A DNA stretch of 64,000 bases from Lentzea flava (GCF_014648475.1 NZ_BMRE01000002.1:62001-126000), one strand, 5' to 3'; shown: positions 35,724 through 45,135, numbered from the stretch's first letter. Notes: a model not told the origin generated them from the sequence alone. Translations and numbers: made by a program.

Positions 35724-37094
35724 TCAGTCGCGGCGGGCCCGCAGCGCGTCCAGCGAGTCAGGTCCTTCGTCGTCGGAGGCAGAAAGCGTTGCGGGCGCGG
35801 ACACACCGGCCCAGCGCAGCACGGCGGCGGTCGCGAGAGCGCGTTCCTCCTCCGGCAGCTTCGCGATGTTCGAGCCGTGGTTGCCGCCCGGCACCGCGAA
35901 CGACAGCGAGTCGCGCGTGCCCGGCCCGAGGCGGAACGGTTCCGCGCTCCACGGGTCGTTCTGCCCGTTCACGAACAGCAGCCGCGAGCCCTGGTAGCGC
36001 ACCCAGCGGTCGATGTCGGCCATCGCGCGCCGGTCGAAGCGCGGGAACTCGATCTCCGCGGGCACCATCGTGCGCGGCACGCTGACGCCGGGGTGGCGCA
36101 GCAGGTCGCGCACCGCGGACTCGTCGGCTTCCGGCCAGCCGAGCTGCGTGCCCGACTGGTAGTAGTACGTCTCGTAGGGCGCGACGCCCGCATCGGTGTA
36201 GAAGTCCCAGCCGACGGTCTTGTCGATGAACGTCCAGAGGTCGTCGACCGAAGCACCCGAACCCGGAACCAGTGCGCACCGGGCCTGGGTCTCGTACTGC
36301 CAGAACGTGAACGGCGTGTCCAGGACGAGAACCTCCAGCGCCCGGTGCGCACCGCCGAACTGCTCGTACGTGTACCCCTTGGCCTCCAGGCGGGACACGA
36401 TCTCGTCGCGGTGCTGCAGGATCTGCCGCTGCACGCCCTCCAGCCGCCGGTTGCACGTCGGGTCGTTGCCGACGTTGCGGATGAACTCTCCGTAGACGTC
36501 GCGGTCGTTCACCACGTCGTTTGGCGCCACGTACGCGATGGTCGCGTCGACGTCGCGCGGGAAGAACCGCCGGTGGTAGACCGACGTCATGCCGCCCTTG
36601 CTGGCACCCGTCGAGAGCCAGCGAGCGCCGTAGATCTTCTTGAACGCGCTGACGATCCGGTGGTGGTCGTTGGCCGCCTGCCAGATGGTCAGCTTGTCCC
36701 AGTCGGCGGGCGACGGCCGGGACGGCGGGAAGAACCGCTGCTCCACGCTGATCTGGTTGCCGTCGACGAGCCGTGCGGGCTCGGACGCGCTGATCGTTCC
36801 CGGCAGGTGGTAGCCGGAGGTGTGCAGCACCATCGGCTTCGTTTCCGCCTTGTGCAGCAACGAGAAGCGCTGCTCGAACCGGGCGCCGCGCGGCCGGTGG
36901 TGATCCACGGGCTGCTGGATGCCGAGCACGAACGTCCTGGCGGTGCCGGACGTGCCCTCGCTGATGATCCGCACACCGGGGATGGCGGCGATGCGGTCCT
37001 TGATGTCGGGGGATGCGGATGCGACAGCGGCCGTTGCCAGGGCCTGAGTCGTTGCCAGGCCGAACGCCAGCAGGGAGCGCACGAGTCTGTTCAC
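35724..37094 (-). CDS. Secreted S37-type (PS-10) tripeptidyl aminopeptidase
   Basis: 456 residues with a Sec signal peptide cut near AVASASPD. The nucleophile serine is in STGASKGGMTSVYHRRFFP. QQPVDHHRPRGARFEQRFSLLH and VEQRFFPPSRP are hallmarks of the S37 family of Streptomyces. Asp (NGQNDPW) and His (PGGNHGSN) complete the triad. It would remove tripeptides from extracellular peptides. It is transcribed toward the NYN-like gene. Confidence 0.9.
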   Translation of the reverse strand: MNRLVRSLLAFGLATTQALATAAVASASPDIKDRIAAIPGVRIISEGTSGTARTFVLGIQQPVDHHRPRGARFEQRFSLLHKAETKPMVLHTSGYHLPGTISASEPARLVDGNQISVEQRFFPPSRPSPADWDKLTIWQAANDHHRIVSAFKKIYGARWLSTGASKGGMTSVYHRRFFPRDVDATIAYVAPNDVVNDRDVYGEFIRNVGNDPTCNRRLEGVQRQILQHRDEIVSRLEAKGYTYEQFGGAHRALEVLVLDTPFTFWQYETQARCALVPGSGASVDDLWTFIDKTVGWDFYTDAGVAPYETYYYQSGTQLGWPEADESAVRDLLRHPGVSVPRTMVPAEIEFPRFDRRAMADIDRWVRYQGSRLLFVNGQNDPWSAEPFRLGPGTRDSLSFAVPGGNHGSNIAKLPEEERALATAAVLRWAGVSAPATLSASDDEGPDSLDALRARRD

Positions 37095-37151
37095 CCGGCC
37101 ACGCTAGTGAGCCCACCCGTCTCGCCGGACCCGTCGATCGTCGGGCGCTTG

Positions 37152-38000
37152 TCAGAAGCTCGCGTAGTAAGACGCGGCCATGTCCTCGTCGCCGTGGCCC
37201 TTGGTGACCGCGCGGTTCAGCCGCGCGCTCGACGCCTGCGCCACGTCGAGCTGCACGTTGGCCCGCAGCGCCGCCTCGTTGACCAGCTGGGCGTCCTTCA
37301 ACGCGTTCTGCACGGTGAACGCGGGAGAGAAGGACCGCTCGATGATCGCGTTTCCCTTCATCTGCAGGTACGCGCAGTCCACCGGCCCGCCGGACACGGC
37401 TTCCAGGAACAGCTTCGGGTCGAGGCCGGACGCCTCGGCGAGCGACACCGCCTCACCGACGGCGGCGGTCAGCGCGAGCACCCAGCTGTTCGCGACGAGC
37501 TTCAGCTTCGAGGACGCGCCGGCCTCGCCCACCCACATCGTGCGGGCACCGATCACGTCGAACACCGGCTGCACGCGATCACGCAGTTCAGGCGCGCCGG
37601 AAGCGAGCACGACGAGCTTGCCCTCGGCCGCGGGTTTCGTGCTGCCCAGCACCGGGGCGTCGACGAACTCCAGCCCGAGCGAGCGGGCGAGCGCGATGAG
37701 GTCCTCGGTGGCCGAGACACCGACCGTGGACGCCTGGATCCACACGGCGTCGTGCGGCAGCGAGGGAGCCGCGTCCTGCATGACCGACGTGACCGTGGCG
37801 CCGTCGTTGAGCATCGTCAGGACGATCTCCACGCCTTCGACGGCTTCAGCGGGCGTGCCGGCGACGGTGGCGCCCTGATCGGCGAGCGGTTCGGCTTTGG
37901 CGCGCGTGCGGTTCCAGACCCGGACGTCGTGTCCGGCGGCGGCGAGGTTGGCTGCGATCGGGGCACCCATGAGGCCGGTGCCGAGCACGGCGATCTTCAT
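37152..38000 (-). CDS. Beta-hydroxyacid dehydrogenase family (3-hydroxyisobutyrate dehydrogenase-like)
   Basis: 282 residues. N-terminal Rossmann GTGLMGAPIAANLAAAGHDVRVWNRT (Arg after the strand suggests NADP preference), substrate loop DAPVLGSTKPAAEG, and catalytic Lys in SSKLKLVANSW. This is the beta-HAD family; glyoxylate/succinate-semialdehyde reductase is an equally good call. ATG 38000. An unusual hairpin with a T-rich tail lies just before it. Confidence 0.9.
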   Translation of the reverse strand: MKIAVLGTGLMGAPIAANLAAAGHDVRVWNRTRAKAEPLADQGATVAGTPAEAVEGVEIVLTMLNDGATVTSVMQDAAPSLPHDAVWIQASTVGVSATEDLIALARSLGLEFVDAPVLGSTKPAAEGKLVVLASGAPELRDRVQPVFDVIGARTMWVGEAGASSKLKLVANSWVLALTAAVGEAVSLAEASGLDPKLFLEAVSGGPVDCAYLQMKGNAIIERSFSPAFTVQNALKDAQLVNEAALRANVQLDVAQASSARLNRAVTKGHGDEDMAASYYASF

Positions 38001-38018
38001 GTCCCCAGCAAACAAGAA

Positions 38019-38063
38019 ACCTCGCGGTGCTGCCAGGTCGGGGGTCCGACAGCACCGCGAGGT
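38019..38063 (-). terminator. Attenuator-like hairpin in the leader of the dehydrogenase gene
   Basis: ACCTCGCGGTGCTG (38019-38032) pairs exactly with 38050-38063, 17-nt loop. On the minus strand it is followed by TTTCTTGTTT and then ATG 38000, 18 nt away. A -10-like TATGCT (38111-38106) would start transcripts upstream of it. An in-frame ATG at 38075 reads MSRLTSRCCRTPDLAAPRG through the stem. Confidence 0.5.
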
Positions 38064-38141
38064 CAACCGTGACATCGGCGGACCGACGTGCACCGTTACA
38101 ACGCCAGCATACTGTGGCGTGGATCACGTTTAACAGAATGA

Positions 38142-38174
38142 AACCCCTGGAGCGCGGGAGGTGCTCCAGGGGTT
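38142..38174 (-). terminator. Terminator after the 48-residue gene
   Basis: 12-bp perfect stem AACCCCTGGAGC (38142-38153) with 38163-38174, 9-nt loop, followed on the minus strand by TTTCATT. Confidence 0.75.
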
Positions 38175-38226
38175 CCCGTTGGGGAGGCACTCGCGACGGG
38201 GCGCCGTGCGAGTGCCGGGTCAAGAG

Positions 38227-38373
38227 TCAGCGCAGGGTCGTGACCTGAGCCTGGGCGATTGCCATCAGCTCGTGACGCATGGACGGGGTGGTGGCCATGT
38301 CGATCGCGCGAGCCACGGCCTTCCGGTTGCGCGCCTCGGCACGACGGGCGCGGAGCTTCGCTGCGAAGTTCAT
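38227..38373 (-). CDS. Small basic hypothetical protein
   Basis: 48 residues: MNFAAKLRARRAEARNRKAVARAIDM, then MRHELMAIAQAQVTT. Strongly basic first half and helical; it could bind nucleic acid or membranes. A GTG four codons upstream after GAGAGGGAA is an alternative start. It has its own terminator. Similar short ARRAEARNRKAVARAI peptides are widespread in actinobacteria as I recall; function unknown. Confidence 0.65.
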   Translation of the reverse strand: MNFAAKLRARRAEARNRKAVARAIDMATTPSMRHELMAIAQAQVTTLR

Positions 38374-38531
38374 CTCGGTCTGCACTTCCCTCTCGGAGGT
38401 CTGCTGTGTTGGTAACTCAAGTATGCACCCTCCTACCCACGAAAGCACGCGATTATCCGGTGAGTTGGGGCACACGCCGATGAATCATCGGCTGACAACG
38501 TGAACGACCGGACAACGCCAGGCAGCCTCGG

Positions 38532-39725
38532 CTAGTCCTCCCGACCGAGCAGGAACCTCCCGAAGTGCGGCACGGTGAAGGCGATCTGACCCCGTTCCGC
38601 GCTGTAGACCAGGCCTTTCTTGATGAGCGAGTCCCGCGCGGGCGACAGCGACGACGGCTTGCGTCCCAGGTGCTCAGCGACCTGGGCGGTGTTGACCCCC
38701 GCATCCTTTCCGTCGGTCAACTCGGCCATCGCCCGGAGATACTCGCGTTCAGCGGGCGTCGCACGCTCGTATCGGGAGCCGAAGAAGCCCACGGCCAGCT
38801 CCGCGTCGGCCTCGGGAGCGGCCACGGAGACGTCCAGCGCGGAGATCGGATCGGCGGGGGCCGCGTCCCAGGCGGCCTTGCCGTAGGCCTGGATGAAGTA
38901 CGGGTAGCCACCACTCGCGTCGAACAGCGCGTCCAGCGCCTCGTCGGTGATGCCCGCGTCCTCCCGTTCGACCGGCGCGAGCACCGCGCGGTCGGCGTCC
39001 TCCCGGCTGAGCCGGTCGATGCGGACGTAGCGGAAGAGCCGCTCCGAGTACGACTTGCTGGCGCTGAGCACCGCCGGCAGGTGCGGCAGGCCCGCGCCGA
39101 CGACCACCAGAGGCGCGCCCAGCTGCGACAGCTCGTGGCACGCCGCGCACAGCGCACTGATGTCGTCGGGCTTGAGGTCCTGCATCTCGTCGATGAGCAG
39201 CGCGACGCCCGTGCCGACGTCCTGCGCCAGTTCAGCGACGTCGGTGAACAGCTCGACCAGGTCGATCTCGATGTCACCGGAGTCGGCCCTGCCGCTCGCC
39301 GCAGGAACGTCGATGCCGGGCTGCCAGCGATCGCGCAGCTTGGCCCCGTCCGGAGCGGCTCTGAGGGCGAACGCCTTCAGGACACCGAGGATCGCCTCGA
39401 CCCGGTCCGGCGCGCGGTGCCGGACCGCGAGGTCGCGGATCGCCCGGTGCAGCGCGGCCGAGAGCGGTCGTCGCAGGTCGGCGTCCGGCCGGGCCTCGAC
39501 CTTGCCCGCACCCCACCCGCGTTTGACCGCCATGGACCGCAGCTCGCCGAGCAGCACCGTCTTGCCGACACCCCGCAGCCCGGTCAGCACGAGGCTGCGT
39601 TCGGGACGGCCGCGGGCCACGCGTTCGAGCACCACCTCGAACGCTCCGACTTCCTTGTCCCGGCCGGCGAGCTCAGGAGGCCGCTGGCCTGCACCGGGGG
39701 CGAACGGATTGCGCACCGGGTCCAT
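38532..39725 (-). CDS. AAA ATPase with C-terminal winged helix (Orc1/Cdc6-like)
   Basis: 397 residues. Walker A GLRGVGKT at 49-56, Walker B ALLIDEMQD near 185, sensor region GAGLPHLPAVLS. The lid and a C-terminal winged helix (VNTAQVAEHLGRKPSSLSPARDSLIKKGLVYSAERGQIAFTVPHFGRFL) follow. The fold is that of Orc1/Cdc6-related ATPases common in actinobacteria as stand-alone genes. A role in DNA handling or regulation is likely; no partner is next to it. Confidence 0.87.
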   Translation of the reverse strand: MDPVRNPFAPGAGQRPPELAGRDKEVGAFEVVLERVARGRPERSLVLTGLRGVGKTVLLGELRSMAVKRGWGAGKVEARPDADLRRPLSAALHRAIRDLAVRHRAPDRVEAILGVLKAFALRAAPDGAKLRDRWQPGIDVPAASGRADSGDIEIDLVELFTDVAELAQDVGTGVALLIDEMQDLKPDDISALCAACHELSQLGAPLVVVGAGLPHLPAVLSASKSYSERLFRYVRIDRLSREDADRAVLAPVEREDAGITDEALDALFDASGGYPYFIQAYGKAAWDAAPADPISALDVSVAAPEADAELAVGFFGSRYERATPAEREYLRAMAELTDGKDAGVNTAQVAEHLGRKPSSLSPARDSLIKKGLVYSAERGQIAFTVPHFGRFLLGRED

Positions 39726-39868
39726 GGCTCGCACCGTATCGGCGTTTCTAGGGCCTGAAGTAGAGACGCGCAGACGAACCTCGACTGGATCTGTATTCAG
39801 TTTTCTAGCGATTGAGCAATAGAGTCGAATAGTTGCGGATCGACCGGGGCACCGGTTGGCTGGCCCAC

Positions 39869-40474
39869 GTGGCTGAAGTCGTGACGAAGGGGACCGGCGA
39901 GGTCGAGCGGACCGCCGACCGCGCCCAGGTGGACGTGACGTTCGAGGCTCTCGGTGCCGAACGCTCCGAGGCGGTGAGCACGCTCAACCAGCGCATTTCC
40001 GCCGTGGAGCCGCTGCTCGAGAACTTCGAGGTGCGCTCGCGGCAGCTGTCCGTGCACGACAACTGGGACAACAACCAGCGCGCGGGCAGCCGCGCGTCGC
40101 AGCAGTACGTGATCTGGGTGAGCGACCTGGACCGGCTCGACGGCCTGCTGGCCGAGCTCGTGCAGGCCGAGCCGTCGTGGATCAACGGACCGACGTGGAC
40201 GCTCGTCGACGACACCGAGGCCATCCGCGAGGCGCAGAAGGAGGCCGTGGCGGACGCGTTGCGCCGCGCCGAGGGGTACGCGTCGGCGCTCGGGCGGCGG
40301 CTCGGGCCGTTGCTGCGCATCGGCGACACCGAGGGCGGGCACTACGCGCCGATGGCCCGGTCCGCGTCGTTCGAGATGGCGGGGGCGGCCGGGATGGTCG
40401 ACCAGCTGAACCTGAAGGCGCAGCAGATCACCGTGTCCGCCTCCTGCACGGCCGCCTGGTCGTTGCTCGACTAG
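39869..40474 (+). CDS. SIMPL domain protein
   Basis: 201 residues. The SIMPL/DUF541 pattern is seen in VTKGTGEVERTADRAQVDVTFEALG, AEGY-like RRAEGYASALGRRLG, and the final LNLKAQQITVSASCTAAWSLLD. No signal peptide is seen, unlike many periplasmic relatives. GTG 39869 fits the family start; TTG 39833 would add 12 residues and lies 7 bases after a -10-like TAGAGT. The stop overlaps the convergent stop as CTAG. Confidence 0.8.
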   Translation: MAEVVTKGTGEVERTADRAQVDVTFEALGAERSEAVSTLNQRISAVEPLLENFEVRSRQLSVHDNWDNNQRAGSRASQQYVIWVSDLDRLDGLLAELVQAEPSWINGPTWTLVDDTEAIREAQKEAVADALRRAEGYASALGRRLGPLLRIGDTEGGHYAPMARSASFEMAGAAGMVDQLNLKAQQITVSASCTAAWSLLD

Positions 40475-41373
40475 AGCTTGGCTTTGCGGCAGGAGTTCAC
40501 GCGGTACTCCAGGAACGTGCCCTTCGGGTCCTCGTAGCGCTTCCACGGCGCTCCGTCCGCCCGGCCCCCGAGCGCCCTGAACTGCTCGATCGCGTCGGTG
40601 AAGCGGTTGTGGTCGTACAGCGCGAGGATCAGGTAACCGCGGTCGTCGTTCGACAGGTCGTCCGCGGCCAGGAGCTGTTCCATCGCGTCGGCGACGAGGC
40701 TCGTGCGCCAGATGACCGGGTCGTCGTCCTCCAGCAGGAACGCCGCCCGCAGCACCAGCGCCGGACCGGCGTTCGCCGCGAAGTCGAGCATCACCTCGGA
40801 CGACTGCCCCGCCCAGTACTCCAGCGCGTCCTCGTGGGCGGCGCGGTGCTGCGGCGCGCGGACGAGGAGCTCGTGCCAGATCTCGGCGAAGCGCGACTGG
40901 TCGAACGAGAGTCCGCCGGCGATCTGGATCATCGTCCACCACGGCGTCGGGTCCTGCGGGGCGAGTTCGGCCGCGTGCCGCGCCGCGCGTTCGGCCCGGC
41001 GCAGCACGCGGTGGAAGCCGTCGACGTGGTCCTGCTCCTCGCTGTCGCCGAGGATCTCCTTCGCCACGCGGACCCACGAGGCCGCGTCGAGCACGGCCAG
41101 ATCGCGGTCCGGGCGCTCGTCACGCCAGTTGTTCAGCCACTCGTCCGAGCGCGCCCCTTCACGGGCCAGCGACTCGGTCACGCGGGCACGGCGGTCCCAG
41201 TCGCCCCACGTCGGCGCCATCACGTCGGCGGCCTCACGCCACTGACCGCGGGAGGCGGACTTGACCGCGCTCGCCAGCACCGGGTCCTCCTCGGGGAAGA
41301 AGTCGCGGACGTCCACGTCCGGCACCAGGCCCCAGCGCGCGGGATCGGCGTGTCTGGTCGGGTCGAGCACCAC
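40471..41373 (-). CDS. Hypothetical protein, helical repeat (DUF4034-like)
   Basis: 300 residues, alpha-helical, with TPR-like pairs (ERAARHAAELAPQDPTPWWTMIQIA, RFAEIWHELLVRAPQHRAAHEDALEYW). It resembles DUF4034-type actinobacterial proteins, but I am not certain. GTG 41373 has AGGAGA upstream and lies 9 bp after the M48 protease stop, so the two are probably co-transcribed. Confidence 0.75.
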   Translation of the reverse strand: MVLDPTRHADPARWGLVPDVDVRDFFPEEDPVLASAVKSASRGQWREAADVMAPTWGDWDRRARVTESLAREGARSDEWLNNWRDERPDRDLAVLDAASWVRVAKEILGDSEEQDHVDGFHRVLRRAERAARHAAELAPQDPTPWWTMIQIAGGLSFDQSRFAEIWHELLVRAPQHRAAHEDALEYWAGQSSEVMLDFAANAGPALVLRAAFLLEDDDPVIWRTSLVADAMEQLLAADDLSNDDRGYLILALYDHNRFTDAIEQFRALGGRADGAPWKRYEDPKGTFLEYRVNSCRKAKL

Positions 41374-41382
41374 GTCGTTCTC

Positions 41383-42843
41383 CTAGCGGGTCGGGGCCTG
41401 GTCGAGGCGAAGTCCGGCGAGCGCCGCGCGCAGGCCCGCCGTGGAGCCCCTGTCGTCGGTGGCCTGTTCGATCTCCGCGCCGAGATCGGCGCCGTGGAAC
41501 GTGGTGGTGCCGAGCCAGTCGGACTCCCAGCGCGCCTGGTGCTGGTCAGCGAGGGTGAGCTCGACGAGCGCGGTCAGCTCCGCGATCAGCAGTCCGCGGG
41601 CGAACTCGCGCCGCACCCTCTTGCCCGACGTTCCGCTGCCCGGCCGGACGTCGGTGCGCAGCAACGAGGACAGCTTGCCCTCGTCGAGCGCGTCGAGGAC
41701 GGAGCCGAGCGAACCGCCGCCGACGCGCACCAGCCGCCGCGACCGGTCGACCCGCGTCGCGCGGGCGGCGGTGTGCGACAACGTGGCCCAGTCGACGCGC
41801 CTCTTCACGCCGAGCTCCTCGACCAGCGTGCTGACCAGGGTTTTGTCCATCACCGCGCCGTTGTCGGCGAGCAGCGCACCGGCCGGGCGGTCGGCACCCT
41901 TGCTGGGCACGGCCAGCGCTGTCACCGCGGCGATCCGGTCCGGCAGCGGTGGGTGGGAGTCGAACTCGCCGGCCTGGCGCTGGGGCGGGTTCTCCCGGAT
42001 CGCGTCGAGGTGGGCGCGGAGCTCGGGCGAGCCGCGGAGTCCCGCGAACGCCTCGAAGATCGTCGTGGGCAGGAACCCCGCCTCCCAGGCGGGACGGAAG
42101 TGCCTGTCGTGGAACAGGGTCCAGGCCGCTTCGACGACCGGCAGCTCCCGCAGCGAGCTCACCGCGGCCTCGGTCCCCGCGATCCGGGTCGCCGTAGCGT
42201 CGGCGGCGAACTCCTGCTGACGGGACAAGGACGCCGTGACCGCGAAGTAGATCTTCGCGTAGTACGTGAACATCACGGCGACCACTGCGTGGTACCAGGA
42301 GCGGTTGTTGAGCTTGGTGAGCATGCGGATCAACGCCACACGCCCGGCGACGACCACGCCCATCAACCTCGTGTCGCGGTTGCCGTAGTGCCCCAGCTCG
42401 TGCGCGAGGACGAAGCTCAGCTGCCGCTCGGTCAGGCACGCGAGCAGCGGCGCCCCCACGTACATCCGGCGGGTGGTCGCGACGAGACCGAGCAGCCTGG
42501 TGCGTTGCGACACCGCGGCGTTGGCCTCCGGCACGATGAAGATCCGATCCGGCGGACGGGTGCCGACCTCGGCGGAGAGCCGGCGGACCAAGGCCCACAG
42601 CTCGGGCTCGTCCTGCTCGCCGACCAGCTCGCCGCGCACCTCGTCGTCCGAGGTGCCCGCGATCGTGAACAGGCCGCTGAGCAGCGCGAACGCCAGCATC
42701 CCTCCGATCACGGCCCACCAGATGAAGCCGATCGGCCGGTCGTTCACGAAGATCAGCACGTCGACCAGCACGATTCCGGCCAGCACGGCCAGCACGAGGA
42801 CGTACACCCCGACCAGCAGCGCGACCGCGACCACAGCACGCAT
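41383..42843 (-). CDS. M48 family membrane metallopeptidase (HtpX-like)
   Basis: 486 residues. Two N-terminal membrane helices are followed by the zinc motif HELGH (148-152), a further membrane pair, and EFAADATA with the third zinc ligand. The C-terminal 180 residues are an extra domain not in HtpX. ATG 42843 has a G-rich ribosome site about 10 bases upstream; GTG 42852 and 42846 are alternatives. It likely handles misfolded membrane proteins. Confidence 0.9.
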   Translation of the reverse strand: MRAVVAVALLVGVYVLVLAVLAGIVLVDVLIFVNDRPIGFIWWAVIGGMLAFALLSGLFTIAGTSDDEVRGELVGEQDEPELWALVRRLSAEVGTRPPDRIFIVPEANAAVSQRTRLLGLVATTRRMYVGAPLLACLTERQLSFVLAHELGHYGNRDTRLMGVVVAGRVALIRMLTKLNNRSWYHAVVAVMFTYYAKIYFAVTASLSRQQEFAADATATRIAGTEAAVSSLRELPVVEAAWTLFHDRHFRPAWEAGFLPTTIFEAFAGLRGSPELRAHLDAIRENPPQRQAGEFDSHPPLPDRIAAVTALAVPSKGADRPAGALLADNGAVMDKTLVSTLVEELGVKRRVDWATLSHTAARATRVDRSRRLVRVGGGSLGSVLDALDEGKLSSLLRTDVRPGSGTSGKRVRREFARGLLIAELTALVELTLADQHQARWESDWLGTTTFHGADLGAEIEQATDDRGSTAGLRAALAGLRLDQAPTR

Positions 42844-42879
42844 CACGAACACTTCCCCCCAGAACCGCGCTATCGCGGT

Positions 42880-43857
42880 TCAGAGAGTGTGCACGGCGCT
42901 CCGCCAGAAATCACGCATGATTGCCAGAGGTGTGGGGCTGGTCATCGCGGTGCGCGTGAGCAGGATCGTGATGAGGTTCTGCGACGGCACCACGTGGGCT
43001 GCCGTGCCGGAGCCACCGACCCAGCCGTAGCGGCCCTTGACGTTCCACGGGTCGATCTCGGCGATGTCGACGCTGCCGCCGAATCCCCAGCCCTGGCCCT
43101 CCAGGAAGATCCGCCCGGCCTCGCGTTCCTCCGCCGTCGTGGTGTCGACCGCCAGCTCCACGAGCAGGTCGCTGTTCAGCAGGAACCTGGTGAACGCCAA
43201 AAGGTCGTCCGCGGTCGAGTTCAGGCCACCGGCGCCGGACGGGAGGACGTCGCTGATGAAACCGGTGTTCTTCATGCCGAGGGGCTCGTAGAAGCGTTCG
43301 GCCATGAAGTCCGGGAGCGAGCCCGTGACGCGGTGCAGCAGCACGCCGAGCACGTCGTACGACGTGTTGTAGACCCAGCCCTCGCCCGGCTGGTGCAGCA
43401 ACGGCACCAGGGCGAGGTGCTCGAGCCACTCCTCCGGCGACGGCAGGTCCTCGCGGCCGTGCAGATGCGCCTCTTCGAAGAGCTTCTGCGTGGCGGGCAA
43501 CGAGAAGTCCGCCGTGAAGCCCCAGCCGGAACGCGACGTCACCAGGTGCCGGACGGTGATCGGCCTCGTCGCGGGGACGACGTCGTCGATCTTGCTGCTC
43601 TGCGTCCGCACGACCACCGGGTTCGCGAGTTCCGGCAGCCAGGTCGCGATCGGGTCGTCGAGGCCGAGCTTTCCGTCCCGCACCAGCACCATCGCGGCCG
43701 TGGCGACGATCGGCTTGGTGATCGAGGCGATCGGGAAGACCGACTCGCGGGTTTCCTCGCCGATCGCTGCGAACTCGACCTCGTCACCCCTGGCGACGAG
43801 CGCGACCGCGTTGGGCGTGGTTTCGCGGTGTGCCTCCAGAACTTCCTGCAGCGTCAT
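42880..43857 (-). CDS. Beta-lactamase-fold serine hydrolase (class C/esterase type)
   Basis: 325 residues, no signal peptide. Catalytic SITK (Ser45-Lys48), second motif Tyr in VYNTSYDVLG, and third-box equivalent GWVGGSGTA. This set is typical of cytosolic class C-like esterases and D-aminopeptidase relatives rather than true lactamases. It lies 27 bp upstream of the M48 gene's first possible start codon, so it may share its transcript. Confidence 0.9.
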   Translation of the reverse strand: MTLQEVLEAHRETTPNAVALVARGDEVEFAAIGEETRESVFPIASITKPIVATAAMVLVRDGKLGLDDPIATWLPELANPVVVRTQSSKIDDVVPATRPITVRHLVTSRSGWGFTADFSLPATQKLFEEAHLHGREDLPSPEEWLEHLALVPLLHQPGEGWVYNTSYDVLGVLLHRVTGSLPDFMAERFYEPLGMKNTGFISDVLPSGAGGLNSTADDLLAFTRFLLNSDLLVELAVDTTTAEEREAGRIFLEGQGWGFGGSVDIAEIDPWNVKGRYGWVGGSGTAAHVVPSQNLITILLTRTAMTSPTPLAIMRDFWRSAVHTL

Positions 43858-43916
43858 GGGTCGCCATCCTTCTCCTGATCGGGTTCGGATGGTTCGACTT
43901 CAGGAGTTCGGAGAAC

Positions 43917-45122
43917 TCATCGCTCCAGGATCGCCGTGATTCCCTGACCGCCCGCCGCGCAGATCGACACGAACCCGCGCCCGCTGCCCTTCTGGTGCAG
44001 CAACTTGGCCAGGGTCGCGACGATCCGGGCGCCCGTCGCGGCGAACGGGTGGCCTGCCGCGAGCGACGAGCCGTTGACGTTGAGCTTGGTGCGGTCGATC
44101 TCGCCGAGGTCGGACTCCCAGGCCTTCAGCGTGGCGAGCACCTGGGACGCGAACGCCTCGTGCACCTCGTAGAAGTCGAACTCCTGCAGCTTGAGGCCCG
44201 CCTTCTCGAGCATGCGCGGTGCGGCGTGGACCGGGGCCATGAGCAGGCCCTCGTCGCCGTGCACGTAATCGACGGCGGCGGTCTCGGCGAACGTCAGGTA
44301 GGCGAGGACGGGCAGCTTGCGCGCCTTCGCCCACTCCTCCGTGGCGAGCAGGACCGCGGAGGCGCCGTCGGAGAGCGGGGTCGAGTTGCCCGCGGTCATC
44401 GTGTCGCCGAAGACGGGCTTGAGCTTGGCGAGCTTCTCGACGCTGCTGTCCGGGCGGAGGTTCTGGTCGCGGGTCAGGCCGAGGTACGGGGTGACGAGGT
44501 CGTCGAAGAAGCCCTCGTCGTAGGCGCGCGCGAGGTTCTGGTGGCTGCGCGCGGTGAGCTCGTCCTGGTCCTCGCGCGTGATGCCGTACTTGGCGGCGGT
44601 GATGGCCGCGTGCTCGCCCATGGACATGCCGGTGCGCGGTTCGCCGTTGCGGGGCAGGTGCGGCACGACGTGGCTGGGGCGCAGCTTGGTGAGCAGGCTG
44701 ATCTTGCGGGTGCGGTTGAACTCCAGCAGCAGCTTGCGGAAGTTCTCGTTCACGCCGATCGGGGCGTCGCTCGTGGTGTCGACGCCGCCCGCGATGCCCG
44801 CCTCGATCTGGCCGAGCGCGATCTTGTTGGCCACCGCGATGATCGCCTGCAGGCCCGTGCCGCATGCCTGCTGGAGGTCGTACGCGGGCGTTTCGGGACT
44901 GAGCTTGCTGCCCAGCACCGACTCGCGGACGAGGTTGAAGTCGCGCGAGTGCTTGAGCACGGCGCCGGCGACCACCTCGCCGAGGCGTTCTCCCTGCAGG
45001 TTGAAGCGGCTGACCAGGCCGTCGAGGACCGCGGTGAACATGTCCTGGTTCGACGCGGTCGCGTACGGGCCGTTCGAGCGGGCGAACGGGATGCGGTTGC
45101 CGCCGATGATCGCTACTCGCAT
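43917..45122 (-). CDS. fadA2: Acetyl-CoA acyltransferase (thiolase), FadA2-like
   Basis: 401 residues. Nucleophile Cys87 in QQACGTGLQAI, His in EVHEAFASQVL, GHPFAATGAR, and second Cys in CAAGGQG. It carries out the thiolytic step of beta-oxidation. A TAGTAT -10 on the minus strand (45134-45129) is 6 bases before ATG 45122, so the mRNA is probably leaderless. It is divergent from fabG4 with two lipid-regulon boxes between. Confidence 0.95.
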   Translation of the reverse strand: MRVAIIGGNRIPFARSNGPYATASNQDMFTAVLDGLVSRFNLQGERLGEVVAGAVLKHSRDFNLVRESVLGSKLSPETPAYDLQQACGTGLQAIIAVANKIALGQIEAGIAGGVDTTSDAPIGVNENFRKLLLEFNRTRKISLLTKLRPSHVVPHLPRNGEPRTGMSMGEHAAITAAKYGITREDQDELTARSHQNLARAYDEGFFDDLVTPYLGLTRDQNLRPDSSVEKLAKLKPVFGDTMTAGNSTPLSDGASAVLLATEEWAKARKLPVLAYLTFAETAAVDYVHGDEGLLMAPVHAAPRMLEKAGLKLQEFDFYEVHEAFASQVLATLKAWESDLGEIDRTKLNVNGSSLAAGHPFAATGARIVATLAKLLHQKGSGRGFVSICAAGGQGITAILER

Positions 45123-45135
45123 ACCGCCATACTAC

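Noticed and set aside
40177..43878. Very long plus-strand frame (1233 codons) opposite the hypothetical, M48 and serine hydrolase genes
   Set aside because: It lies antisense to genes with clear motifs, is rich in Arg/Gly/Val/His as expected for a GC-rich shadow frame, and shows no domain.
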